Origin: Rhyacophila brunnea
Lineage: Eukaryota; Arthropoda; Insecta; Trichoptera; Rhyacophilidae
Reading direction: 5' to 3'
NCBI GenBank assembly: GCA_022495005.1
Contig: JAGYXB010000558.1
Coordinates: forward strand, 62,001 to 126,000
Length of the DNA stretch: 64,000 nt
In this document: piece by piece, positions 1 to 10,684 of the stretch
Layout of the letters: each line of letters begins with the position of its first letter
How positions within the stretch are numbered: position 1 is the stretch's first letter
Notes under the pieces: model-generated
Seen by the model: the letters and a program-made list of their open reading frames with translations, nothing else
Databases searched by the model: none
What the model was told of the DNA's origin: nothing
Translations under genes and position numbers: made by a program

Positions 1-1020
1 AGTCACACTGCCTTTAACTTAAGTGATAGGTAGGGGTGCCCGCTTCAGGATGTGGGGGCCATGTCTGAGAGTATGTATGGTTCACTGTTGTGTTCTTGCA
101 ATATTGTATGGATTCAAGTGCGCACGCAAATACATGGCTTGGGATGTTCCGGGTAGGCGGGTTAAGAAAATCTAGCGGATGCTACTGAAATTTACGCCTA
201 CCGGAGTACCGCAGTTTCCCATGTACATTCTAGATATCCAGACAAAACAGACCTATTATGACATATATTTAATATAAAAAAGAGCTTATTGTACAAACTA
301 TATCACCTGTATCACTTTATGTATTCAGACGTTTAATTATGTAAATAAGTTAACCGTATGAACTGTCAAAAAGTACTACAGCGCCTCTCTTGACTGCGTT
401 AACTTGTAGAGCGAGACAGAGAACGTCAATTTCACATACTAAGTATTGAGATACAAGATCCGACTGTTTTGAAATATGATTACGTTAATTTATAGTTCCC
501 CGCGAGCTGTCAAATATCGAATGGCTAGTAGCAGCTAGTAGTAACTTAATATTAGTTTTACTGCATTTACATTTTGTGCTGAGATCGCAATGGCATGACT
601 AATAAAATTGTTGGTTATGTTGATATCTCTGACGTGCCAATATAAAATTCTTGTGTCCAGCGTACTCGCTTGGATTCGGTCGTAACGGCCAGCACAAACA
701 TACCTAGCCGTATTTGACCTTCATGTCTACCAACCTAAATTTTCACCGTCTTACGAATTTGAGACAGCCACCGCTGCTTTGTGTATGGAATGCTTTCCGT
801 GTTAATTTAAACCAATGAAAATAATGAAAACGTGCTAAAATGATAACTGTAAAAAATAAACCCGCTGGCCTGCAGGTTTCACGGGTGTCCGCCTACGCGT
901 TACTGCAAGCTGTAGTATAGTACATATAGTAGTATCCCCTTCCATTAGTTCTGGTATAAATGTGTAGTTAATAAGCCTTAGCTGAGACTTTAATATATAT
1001 ATACCTATATATATATATAT
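1..1020. other. Intergenic, no gene recognised
   Basis: No coding region is supported here. Bases 28-64 are a fragment of the CATGGCCCCCACA repeat family seen at 5152, 11832 and 62558. The stretch ends in a TA-rich microsatellite (about 990-1020) that abuts the next MITE. Confidence 0.5.
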
Positions 1021-1953
1021 GTTACGCCGAATGTGCGAAATTGACTTTCACATGAAATGTGCAAAATTTTGCCTAAATCATGAAAAATGCAAGCCCGTTG
1101 GCTTATTCATGAATTAGGCAAAATATCTGCCAAGTGCATGAATTCGGCAGTAATTTTTCTGCCTAGTTCATGAATTAGGCAAATTAGCGCTACGGTGGTG
1201 TTTTTTGCAACTAATCAAACTAACCAAATGTGTCAAATGTCATATACCAATCAATAACTACAATGACGTTTATATCCATTTACTATGCACAAAAAAAATC
1301 TAGAACTTTACTATAATATGATAACGGAAGAATTTTATTCGAAGGTATTTTCGCGATTTGATTTGTGCTTGGGTCTCATGCAATGTTCGATTGTTTGTTT
1401 GTGATAGTATGATTTGATAGTTTGTTGACACTTGTTAGCTAACCTCAAAATGGACATTCAGTTGAATTCAGAATTAAAAGACCTAACCTAACCTAATAAT
1501 AATAATATGTCCATCATTATGTCCATAATTATGTCCTTATTATGTCCAATTATAACTAATAAACCCAGGCGGCTCTCGTGGTGCAGTGGGTAAGGCGCTG
1601 GCCTTCCACCCGAGAGTTCTGGGTTCGATTCCCGGTCATGACAAAAATATTTATGTGTTTTTCTCAAAGCCTGGGTGTTTGTGATTGTTCAAAATTACTA
1701 ACAACCACCTTGTACGAAAAAGCAAGGGCATGGTTATTAATAATTCTAAAAAATAAAAAAAAACCCATCCGTATTAAATTTACTTTTTCTACTGTCATGT
1801 TGACAGTTTAAGAATTCCATACCCTGGCAAATTCACGCACTCGGCAGATAATTTACCTAATTCGTGAATATGGCAACGGGCTTGACTATTACATGAATTA
1901 GGCAAAATTTTGCCCATTTCATGTAATAGTCAATTTCGCACATTCGGCGTAAC
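1021..1953. mobile_element. MITE L1 with GTTACGCCGAATGTGCGA terminal inverted repeats
   Basis: The left end GTTACGCCGAATGTGCGA is mirrored at the right end by CGCACATTCGGCGTAAC. Inverted similarity continues about 130 bp inward and contains repeated units of the form ATGAATTAGGCAAA. Both ends lie in TATATA sequence, so the target duplication is short and ambiguous. No transposase is present. A second copy of the family is at 44535-45413. A SINE is inserted at 1568-1760; copy 2 lacks it. Confidence 0.85.
1568..1760 (+). mobile_element. tRNA-derived SINE inserted in MITE L1
   Basis: The 5' part is tRNA-like: an A-box-like TGGTGCAGTGGG and a B box GGTTCGATTCC at 1622-1632. The anticodon arm pairs poorly, so this is not a working tRNA. 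It ends in an A-rich tail. AAACCCA flanks it on both sides (1561-1567 and 1761-1767), a likely target duplication. The related MITE at 44535-45413 is uninterrupted at the matching place. Confidence 0.8.
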
Positions 1954-2010
1954 ATATATATATATATTTATATATTAACCAAGTATTCATTATTGTTTGT
2001 TTGCTTTTAG

Positions 2011-2943
2011 ATTATCAGTACAGACACTGTGATGGAGAATGTCCCGAATCTCAAGTCGGCAAGGATTATGACAGAAGAACACGCCTATGGTGAAGATCTG
2101 CAGATTAGGGTGAAAGACATTAAAGAAGAAGAAGATGATAGTCATCCAATAAATATAAATGACACATGTCATACTGGTAATCCAGACGTTTATCAATCTT
2201 TAGATAAATCTCTCATCAGTAAAAAACATTTTATGTGCTGTATTTGCTCTAATTCTTTTGTGTCATTAGATATACTGAAGCTTCATAAAGAATTCGATCA
2301 TAAATTACCTGCGAAAACGAATAATACAAATGTTGAGCCATTAAAATGTAAAGACTGTAATTACTCGTGCACACAATCTTCTCGGATGAAATTACACAAA
2401 ATGACACATTCAGGTGAAAAACCAATTAAATGTGACGAATGCGATTTTGCCTGCATTCAAACAGGCAGTATGAGAGTACACAAAATGACTCATTCTGGTG
2501 AAAGGCCATTTAAATGTGGCGAATGTACTTTTTCATGTACAACATCTGGCAATATGAAATCACACAAAATGACCCATTCTGGCGAAAAACCTTATAAATG
2601 CGACGAGTGCAATTACTCGTGTACTGAATCTAGTAGAATGAAAAAACATAAAATGACGCATTCCGGTGAAAAGCCATTTAAATGTGCCGAGTGTAGTTTC
2701 AGTTGTATAGATTCTGGTCATATGAAAAGACATAAAATGAGTCATTCTGGTGAAAAGCCATTTAACTGTGATGTATGCAATTATTCATGCACACAGTCTT
2801 ACAAGATGAAAAGGCATAAATTGACGCATTCTGGTGAAAAGCCGTTTCAATGTGACGAGTGTAATTTTTCTTGTGCTCGATCGGATAATATAAAAATACA
2901 CAAAATGTCTCATTTTAGTAAAAAAAACCATTTAAATGTGTAG
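2011..2943 (+). CDS. ZNF-A: terminal exon of a C2H2 zinc-finger protein
   Basis: The exon opens after the acceptor TTTGCTTTTAG and reads in phase 0 for 310 codons. The first ATG is at 2032, but the coding sequence probably began in exons left of the window. An acidic linker holds the motif DIKEEED. Eight C2H2 fingers follow: the first is isolated (CCIC...H-X4-H), then seven are joined by HSGEKP-type linkers. Nearly all have C-X2-C-X3-C-X8-H-X3-H, with Cys where Phe is usual. Zinc fingers of this type normally bind DNA in the nucleus; the target is unknown. The start resembles the last exons of ZNF-C and ZNF-D (for example NLKSARI against NLGSARI). An A-run after the eighth finger shifts frame and ends the protein; FKCVDY would follow in the original frame. 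Confidence 0.85.
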   Translation: MISTDTVMENVPNLKSARIMTEEHAYGEDLQIRVKDIKEEEDDSHPININDTCHTGNPDVYQSLDKSLISKKHFMCCICSNSFVSLDILKLHKEFDHKLPAKTNNTNVEPLKCKDCNYSCTQSSRMKLHKMTHSGEKPIKCDECDFACIQTGSMRVHKMTHSGERPFKCGECTFSCTTSGNMKSHKMTHSGEKPYKCDECNYSCTESSRMKKHKMTHSGEKPFKCAECSFSCIDSGHMKRHKMSHSGEKPFNCDVCNYSCTQSYKMKRHKLTHSGEKPFQCDECNFSCARSDNIKIHKMSHFSKKNHLNV

Positions 2944-3087
2944 ACTACATTTTTTTCACACATGAACAAATAACATAATAATATGTCATAACTTTCCTGA
3001 CGTAACATACCATAGAAAGAAAATCCTTTTTTTGTAATTTTTTTCTATCTAATTGGATAGTAAAGGGACGTAAAATATTTGTCTTTA

Positions 3088-3093
3088 AATAAA
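3088..3093 (+). terminator. Possible poly(A) signal for ZNF-A
   Basis: AATAAA lies about 145 bp past the ZNF-A stop, ahead of the next repeat. It is a single hexamer in AT-rich DNA, so it may be chance. Confidence 0.3.
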
Positions 3094-3297
3094 AACAGAA
3101 TGCAGTCCCATAAAATTCTATGATTTCAGTGCGAAGTGTTGTGTAAATCAGTGCGATCTGCTAGATTTTCTAAACTCCATCCTCAAACGCTATGGCTATT
3201 TTTTTAAAATGACCCCTCAAACCATATTGCGTGTGCGCCTGCCTTATATATGTTTGCAAAAATTACAAATGAAATGATCCAATCTTATTCAAAGTTC

Positions 3298-4000
3298 CAG
3301 CATAACCCTGGACATTCCTTAAACGTTGTAGATAATCTATTCATATAATTTTGAAGCCTTATTATCCTTTATATTTATTTTAAACATTTGATGAATGCAT
3401 AAAGTATTTTTATTACATAAAATAGTATTCTTTTAAACCTCTCGCTCTAATGTTTAAAAATATAGTCATATTTCAGTACGTCCATGTATTGGTATTAAGA
3501 TTTTTTAGATTTCTTAATTTTTAAACGCATTTACAAACCATTAGTAAAATTAATGTTAAAACATTATTCGTAGGATGTTTATCATATTTTAATGGTCAAA
3601 GGCAGCTTATAATCAGTATCTTTAGAATTATCTTCAAATTTGTTAATCGTACCCATTTTTTGAATAATAAAATGCCTAATTCTTGACAAATTTGGGATCA
3701 CAAAGATTATGATTTATCGTAAATATGTCACTATATATAATGGTAACACTAATTTTACTAATGGTTTTGTAAATGTGTTTAAAAATTAATAAATCCAAAA
3801 TATCTTGCAAATGGATGTACTGAAATATGACTATATTCTATAACATTAGAGCGAGAGGTTTAAAAGAATACTATTTTATATAATAAAAATACTTTATGCA
3901 GTCATCAAATGTTTAAAATAAATATTAAGGATAATAAGGCTTCAAAATTATATTAATAGATTATCTACAAAGTTTAAGGAATGTCCAGGGTTATGCTCTG
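3298..4000. mobile_element. Foldback element with long inverted arms
   Basis: The left arm begins CAGCATAACCCTGGACATTC and the right arm ends GAATGTCCAGGGTTATGCT. Similarity between 3298-3560 and the reverse complement of about 3745-4000 is nearly continuous, leaving a central loop of about 180 bp. It has no coding capacity. It is most likely a nonautonomous foldback MITE; the RNA or single strand could form a very long hairpin. Confidence 0.85.
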
Positions 4001-4289
4001 AAAATACCATAAAAGCTCCATTTTGACCTACGCTGAGCATGTGGGCCCTTAAGTACGTATTTATTTACTGGACATAACATTAATTAGTAATTAATTATGT
4101 ATAATATTTTAATTGTGTGTTTGTAGTGTTTTAAATTATAAGGAATGAATTTTAGACGCGACTTTTAATACAAGCAACTTTTTTCGTACCATTCCATGTT
4201 TATTTAATAACTGGACCGGTTTTGTCCGCCCCATAGAGACATTTTCAACTGACGCCTTTTCCCTTTTCTGAATTTTTAAATTCGTAATA

Positions 4290-4665
4290 CAATATTCTTC
4301 TTCCACCCTGTCACGTCCCAACATTGGGGCATAGGGCAAGCACAAGTTGGCGCCACTTCCCTCGGTCCATCGCCAAGTCCTGCGTCTCCCGCTATGTCAG
4401 ACCTGCAGCACGTAGGTCGCTTTTGTAGCACCACTGCAGGGTGAGGGAGGGCCGGCCACGGCGGCGGAACCCTTGAGGCTATGCCACAAGGGTACGAAGT
4501 GCCGCACTCTTTGGCGGCATCCGGAATACGTGTCCCAGCCACGTAAATCGTCTCTACGTGATAACTTCAATCACCGAAGGCTGCTGTGGCTGCTCACGAA
4601 CTCGGGTGTTTGTAACGCGGTCGTACCAATGTACCCCTAAGATTCGGCGGAGACATAATTTGTAT
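4290..4665 (-). pseudogene. Non-LTR retrotransposon reverse-transcriptase C-terminal remnant
   Basis: The minus strand, read from about 4655 downward, gives RRILGVHWYDRVTN, then a stop, then WLGHVFRMPPKSAALRTLVA. The WxGHVxRM block is typical of the C-terminal part of insect LINE reverse transcriptases. Stops interrupt it and both ends are missing. It is clearly more GC-rich than its surroundings, as expected for an insertion. The LINE clade is uncertain. Confidence 0.65.
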
Positions 4666-5044
4666 AAGTAATACAATATACTTACCTATATCTTATATTA
4701 AGCTCTTGTGTAAGAATTGTTTTTTTTTCCTATATATGTCACACACATATTATGCTATCTAGATAACTATATTCAGAATTGGATAAGTCTAAAATTGCTA
4801 TTTTGTATCATCACATATTTTTTTCTGTATGAAATTATAAAAAATATTTTCAATTAAATATTGCCAATTGATTAACAATGTATTCTATTATTTACTGCTA
4901 TCCATATGAATTTATATAATAAATACAAATATCAATATTTAATTCCTTCTATGCCTGCTTTATCATAAAGGTGATTATTATTTAGAGGTTTCAATAATAA
5001 TTGTTATTTACTAGACCAGTCCTAGCAAGTCAGATGCCTGATTG

Positions 5045-5503
5045 GAGTATGCATGACCCCTCCAAGGTTGGGGGGGTGACAGGGCCTCAGCCTGGAGGCC
5101 CAGCGAGGCGAGTCGAATAGTAAAAAAATATTGATTATTGTGTATTGTTAGCATGGCCCCCACATCTTGAAGCGGGCCCCCAGACCAGAATCTTGGGTGG
5201 GCCCCCTACCTATCGCTATAGTTATAGGCAGTCTGATGCTCTCCAGTATTGTTTTTCAAATGGTGTTCGAGTTCAAATAAAATTCAGTGTATTATAGCGA
5301 ATTTTTAACACATCGAATTATGGATGATGTTTTCGAGTATCACTCAACACGTCACAGCAACCATATATTTTTAAATGGTAATAACTGCGAAGTAAAACAG
5401 GTTTTAGAACAATTAATTTAAGATGTGATTTTATCTGGTCGACCCGTCACGCCGCCCCCCCCCCCTGCGCCCGGGTCCCTAGGCTAGAGCCCTGTCAGCA
5501 TGA
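5045..5503 (+). mobile_element. GGCCCCCACA repeat, copy plus inverted fragment
   Basis: A full-length-like copy starts at about 5152 with CATGGCCCCCACA and ends near CCCTGTCAGCATG at 5503. An inverted right-end fragment lies just before it at 5045-5130. Related copies are at 11832-12235 and 62558-62977, with fragments at 28-64, 5640-5705 and 38335-38410. It does not encode a recognisable protein. Confidence 0.7.
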
Positions 5504-5639
5504 TTGTTAGGTACTTGATATCTCCATAATTCAAGTGATTGTATGAAAAATATATAACATCAATAAAAGATATACTAAATACACCTAATTTTACCTCGAA
5601 TACTATTTGGAATCTAAAGCAGAGTGCCACAATGTCTTA

Positions 5640-5705
5640 ACACGTAGCAATAGGTAGTGGGGTTGCCAAAACCCTGGTCTGAGGGCCCGTTTCATGGTGT
5701 GGTGG
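5640..5705 (-). repeat. Fragment of the GGCCCCCACA repeat
   Basis: On the minus strand this reads as the left end of the family (CACCATGAAACGGGCCCTCAG and onward), truncated after about 65 bp. Confidence 0.6.
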
Positions 5706-5987
5706 CCATTGTAAAGTGTGCATGAGGCTCTTAGGTAGTATATTATTTTTTCCTTCTCAAACAGTTGACGGGTTAGAAGTCTCTTCATAGTATAAAAGCC
5801 TCTTTAAAGTATATTAATAATTTAAATGAATTTTATAACTAGGTATATACTAGCCGCATTCACTCTTGAGAATTAGACCATTTCCACGACAACTACTCTC
5901 AAACAGTGGTGATCATAAGTAAACGTATATTTGTGGCGCTGACAAGTTTGGAGGCACCCTTGTGAAAAATATACTTATGTCGCGAGA

Positions 5988-6115
5988 CTAATACTACAAG
6001 GTTCTAAGTGTTCGTCCTTGAAAAAACAAACTCAACAATGAAGTAGTATTCTAAGCTGCCACATTGTTACTTTTGTTTCGTCAAGGACAAACACTTAGAA
6101 CCTTGTAGTTCTCCA
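5988..6115. repeat. Hairpin repeat, arms about 40 bp
   Basis: ACTACAAGGTTCTAAGTGTT at 5992 onward is mirrored by AACACTTAGAACCTTGTAGT near 6090-6110, and GTCCTTG/CAAGGAC also pair. It may be the remains of a small foldback MITE. Confidence 0.7.
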
Positions 6116-6997
6116 CTCGCGATGTAGTAAACCACCATTACAACTTGTATTGCAATGAGTTGTGCAACACAAATAAATACCTACCCCTCCAAACCATCAC
6201 GCACCGCACCGAACTTGATCTTAATCGAAGGTTTCACGAGGAGATTTGGTGTGAAGCATCAGCAGTTTTTACGCCAGGTCTCAGGAGCAGATACACAAGA
6301 CTGACGTCCCCAAACTCTAAAGTGAGCTTTGATTGAGTTTACTGATTACCGTAAGTTAATAAAATTGCCATGAAACAAATGAATTTATTGGTAGGTAGGA
6401 TATTATACAACACAAAAATCAAAGCTGAAAGAATACGGACAAACAAAATCTATGTGAATAAGTTTTCACGTCTTTTTATATGCTTATTATGTTGACGTTT
6501 GTGGCGACCAGGTCGGACGGGTCCAATGGGCTCGACAGCTGAGGTTGTACAATACAACAATAATAATTAATAGTTATGCTTTCATATGCTGGGATTGTTT
6601 TTTATTGTTAACTGATAATCGTTCGATTCTCTCTAATAGCTAATAATAAATCGACCGTATTGTTTGCTTTAAGGTATGTAAACTGCCACTGCTGTCAAAA
6701 GATTTTATATTTTAGTGTCCATTCTTTTATTTTTCGCCATAGAGGTATTAAATAAAGGGAGGGGAAAGGAATCGGCTATACAACTGAATGAAGCAGGCCA
6801 ACAATGACCAACAACTAACGAGAAATAGCGACACGATAAAAAAAAGGCAGGGCATCACGGAGGATTTACTTTGGTTATTACTAATGACATTATTAATGGA
6901 CAACGCACTCAATACAGTAGTTAGCAAGTAAATTCGCGCATACGACATTCGCACATGTATAGGTAGACGTCACGCAATTTCCATTATGCGAATCACG

Positions 6998-7190
6998 CAT
7001 CGGGAATTTATAGCAATATCACCTTTATTGCAATGGCGTTAGAGCAGTGCTTCTAGTGTCAATGATCATTTGATCGAATCCGTTCGAACCGAACCATTCG
7101 GCAGACCCGACAAAATTCATCGGGAATTTATAGCAATATCACCTTTATTGTAATGGCGTTAGAACAGATTATGCCATTTGGCAGACCCGT
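6998..7190 (+). repeat. Direct repeat, two units about 121 bp apart
   Basis: CATCGGGAATTTATAGCAAT followed by ATCACCTTTATTG and AATGGCGTTAGA occurs at 6998 and again at 7119. The TTCGGCAGACCCG and TTTGGCAGACCCG tails also repeat. This is a local tandem duplication with no coding content. Confidence 0.8.
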
Positions 7191-7599
7191 CAAAAAAGTG
7201 AGTGTCATTTTTTTTCCCAGATGCTTCGTCCATATTGATGTCATTGGTTATTACATATAAGTACCTTTATAATATAATGTTAACGTGGAAATTTTGCCGC
7301 AAATTGATTACCAGCCTGCCTCACCATACCTTTTCATCATACTTGCCTGCTTCACCATACTTTCATATAACCTGCCGCCCCTAGTTTTCCGCCCTTTTGT
7401 GCGAAAATTGCCCCTCTCTTATATTCTAATACCTGTGTTGGGTTTTGCAAGTTATTAGACGCAACCAGGAGCAACAATGACTTCAATTTTTGGGACAATC
7501 CCAACTAAATAAACGATCATACATTTTTAATTAGTTAAACAATTATTGTAAATGTGATGTGTGCTCTAAGACCCGTTTCAGACGGGACACAAGTGTCGC

Positions 7600-7878
7600 G
7601 CTCGTATATAATTTAGGAGGCCTTTGTATTCAAATAAAGGGGCCATTGTATCATGTTTATGAACGCCCCAGAGCTAATGAGTCAACGCATAATTTCGCGT
7701 TATAAATTGGAACATAAAAGTGGCTTCGGTAATAAAAACAAGTGTATCGGCGGCTTGAGAATGTAGCGGCAAAAGTGTACCGGGGACGCGTTGCCTCATT
7801 AGCTCTAGGGCGTTCATATACATAATACAAAGGCCCCTTTCTTCGAATACAAACGCCTCCTATATTATATCGTAGAAA
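7600..7878. mobile_element. Foldback MITE, arms about 85 bp
   Basis: The left arm (TAGGAGGCCTTTGTATTC ... AACGCCCCAGAGCTAATGAG) is the inverted copy of the right arm (CTCATTAGCTCTAGGGCGTT ... GAATACAAACGCCTCCTA). About 100 bp separate the arms. It is noncoding. Confidence 0.8.
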
Positions 7879-7879
7879 C

Positions 7880-8784
7880 TAGGCTAAAAAATCACTTAGG
7901 TATAACCTCAGAGTAATCATATTACAAAGAGAGTGTGTTTTTTTCAGCTATAATTCTTTGAAGCCGCGATTCTTGCGAATAACTCACAGTAGAACCACAA
8001 TTTTATTAATATTAACTTAACAAAGCGTTATACTTACCATCATGTAGCTTCTCAGTACAGCTACCAAATTTAAACACAACATAGTTTACATTATTTTCTA
8101 CTAAATTAACTAAAAATAATAATTTACAAGTAACTTAAGGCATAAAGCCCACCAAAAAAGCGCTCGACGCGCTCACTACTGAGTAGGCCCCCTCCCACCC
8201 GCGCATTACCCTTCACCTATGTAATAAGGGACTCAAGCAGCACAAAATAATTATTATTATCAGCGTCTCTCATAACAGTCATAACAAAGCAATAAAAATA
8301 TTATTAAATTTCTCGGAGCTTGTAATTAAAATCGGACACGCAATAAAATTAAACAATGAGTTCTCTGTTATTAAATGATGCCTTTTCGCCCGTCGATCGA
8401 CGACGCTTCCAGAGCGTGATTTTGCTCGCCGCGTTCAATGAATGGACTGCATTGTATTTTCGTTCATTCGTATCGTAGAGAAGCCAAAAAACGATGACTC
8501 ATAGGGCGGGTGCGCATAATGCGTCGTCAAAACCAGTGGGCGCTGGCGTATTTGATTACGTTGTATTTTCGTTGATTTACGCGCCACTTGTGAAATTTTG
8601 CGCGAGAGCCACACTTGCTGCGTTAAGTGGGTTTTACGCCTTATATTTAAAACAAAAAACAATAAATTTCAGCAATATGTGCTCGCAGTTTTTGAAGGAT
8701 TGGAGTCATTCAAACAAATTTTTTTTAACAGCGACGTGTACAAAAATTTTTTACTTCAGCCGTAGAAAATTCTATCTTACTCTA
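7880..8784. other. Intergenic, no gene recognised
   Basis: An open frame at about 8494-8814 (+) has no recognisable family, no splice context and low-complexity composition. I do not call it a gene. Confidence 0.4.
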
Positions 8785-9643
8785 ACGCATATTGCGGATA
8801 ATAAGCGTTCCTAACGCTTCCTCACTCGCACTTATGGTTCGTTTTTGTTCTGGCCTTGCTCGTAAAAAATATTTTATTGTATAGGTATAAATCGAATATT
8901 TTCATCTCGGGAAAAGTGATCGCCGATGCTGTAAACAAAATATCTATATTCGATCGTTCCGGATGAACAGTATCGAAGTATTGATTCAATACAGGTTTAC
9001 AGTCAGCGTTGCCATGTCTACAGCGACGTCCCTTAACTAAATGCCGCCCTAGGCAGCACCAAAATGCCACCCCATTTTTATACAGTATTTTTTTATCATC
9101 CTTTAATGACGCCAAAATCGAAGAAATGTGTTCTATGGCTCCATTACGAACAAAATATATACTTACCACAATATCTAATTTAAATGTCATCTCCACTTCA
9201 ATAGACAATAGTCCACGGTTTCAGATAGGTACATTTAAAAATACACCTGACAACTTTCAAAACTCGCGAATAACTGACAAAAATATTTGGATAAATTAAT
9301 TAGGTACCTAAGTACCTATTTACCTACCTATAATTCAAATATAATTCACAAATATGCACGTGTCATTACTGGTCATCAAAGACATGACGTCCAAAGACAA
9401 TGGAAGTAAACTAGACATCGCGAACTCGACAAAAAAATTACAGTGCTGTGGAACCTTTTATCTAAATTAATACATTTTGTTTCCAACCGGTGAACTGATT
9501 TTTTAATAGAAAGATATTTCTGTTATTACTAAGTTTAGGTACCTATTCCTATATATATCTAATGATTCTCCTCGCTTTGCCAACCTTCGAAAAACTGCCG
9601 CCCCCAAGCGACGCTCAATCTGTCTGCCCCCATGGGACGTCAC

Positions 9644-9966
9644 TGCATGTCTACTGAAATTTCAGTACCTTGATCTATTGATATTTTTTGCCAATATGCC
9701 CACTGAATTTTTGATCTTTTTTCGAAATTCAAGAAATCTACTGATATTTTGCGTTTTCCCATTGTTGTAAGGATGATTATTTTAAAAATAAACATGAAAA
9801 ATGATTGACGCTTCGAAATTGACAAAAAGCATTGTAACACTACTCGAGAGTGCCATTTTACCCATTGTCATCATCATTGCTTATAATAAAATAATGTTAT
9901 TTATTAAGTATTGTTTTACATATAGCAATATAGGTACTAATATTTTAGACTTGGCAACAGTGTTGC
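9644..9966 (+). mobile_element. hAT-like A-family MITE, left-truncated
   Basis: It matches the element at 46399-50082 from ATGTCTACTGAAATTTCAGT to ACTTGGCAACA. It lacks the first TIR bases CAGTGTTGCC. It provides the uninterrupted sequence (GATATTTTTTGCCAATATG) that shows where another element landed in the 46-kb copy. Confidence 0.7.
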
Positions 9967-10472
9967 CAACCGTACTATAGTTATAGTATTTTGTAATATA
10001 ATTTTCGTCTGCGTACTATGTACGATATAAAACAGGTATAGTACGCCCGAAATTCCATAATTTTGAATATCGGAAAAAATAGCTAAAAAGTACTAAAATT
10101 TCGACATTTCCGTACCTACTATAAATTGGTGCAAAGTACATACTATAATTTCGCAATATAAGAACATTTTGGAGAACCTGGTAAAAAAATCCTCGAAAGA
10201 CATAAAAAATCCATTGGCTGGTTTAAAATGAAATTTCTTGAATTCTTCGGTAAGCATTTTTGGTCGGAAGAGATACCTAAATAAAAAGCGGTCTCGGAGT
10301 TTCTCAAATTCTCATTTTTTTTTCTGAGAAACAAAAAACGTATACATTTACAGCAGATAACAGCGCTTACTATATTTTTTCACCAAATGCTATAATTTTG
10401 AGGCTCTGTACTATAATTCCACTCTGAAAAGATGGCAATACTGCTGCTTAGCAACACTGCTTAGCAACACTG
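9958..10472 (+). mobile_element. E-family repeat just upstream of ZNF-B
   Basis: It starts CAGTGTTGCCAACCGTACTA, has several ACTATAATTT units and TACTATGTACGATATAAAAC, and ends TAGCAACACTG. CAG...CTG ends suggest a hAT-type MITE; no clean 8-bp duplication is visible. It ends 62 bp before the ZNF-B start codon. Related copies precede ZNF-B' and ZNF-D. Confidence 0.7.
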
Positions 10473-10534
10473 TTTCATCAATACGTATTAATTTTTCACG
10501 GCTCTAGTGACGATCCATACGGCCGAGTTTTAAA

Positions 10535-10684
10535 ATGGATGTGAAAACGGAGCCAGACGATAATTACGAGGAAAAATCTAATATTGATTATCATTTTCAC
10601 ACAGGGAACAGTGTCCATGATAAAATGCGCACAGATACGCCATATATAAAACAGGAAAATGAATTCACAACTCGACAATACGAA
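10535..10684 (+). CDS. ZNF-B exon 1 (start codon)
   Basis: 50 codons from ATG in the context TTTTAAAATGG. It encodes MDVKTEPDD and ends TRQYE before the donor GTAGGG. VKTE and IKQE fit the SUMO consensus. The same exon at 26708 differs at only a few positions. Confidence 0.8.

Noticed and set aside
1568..1645. tRNA gene with a good B box
   Set aside because: The anticodon and acceptor stems do not pair, it has a SINE body and A-tail, and a target duplication flanks it.
6998..7190. Possible CRISPR-like or satellite array
   Set aside because: Only two units; a simple local duplication.
8494..8814. 106-codon open frame
   Set aside because: No recognisable family or splice context; composition looks like noncoding DNA.
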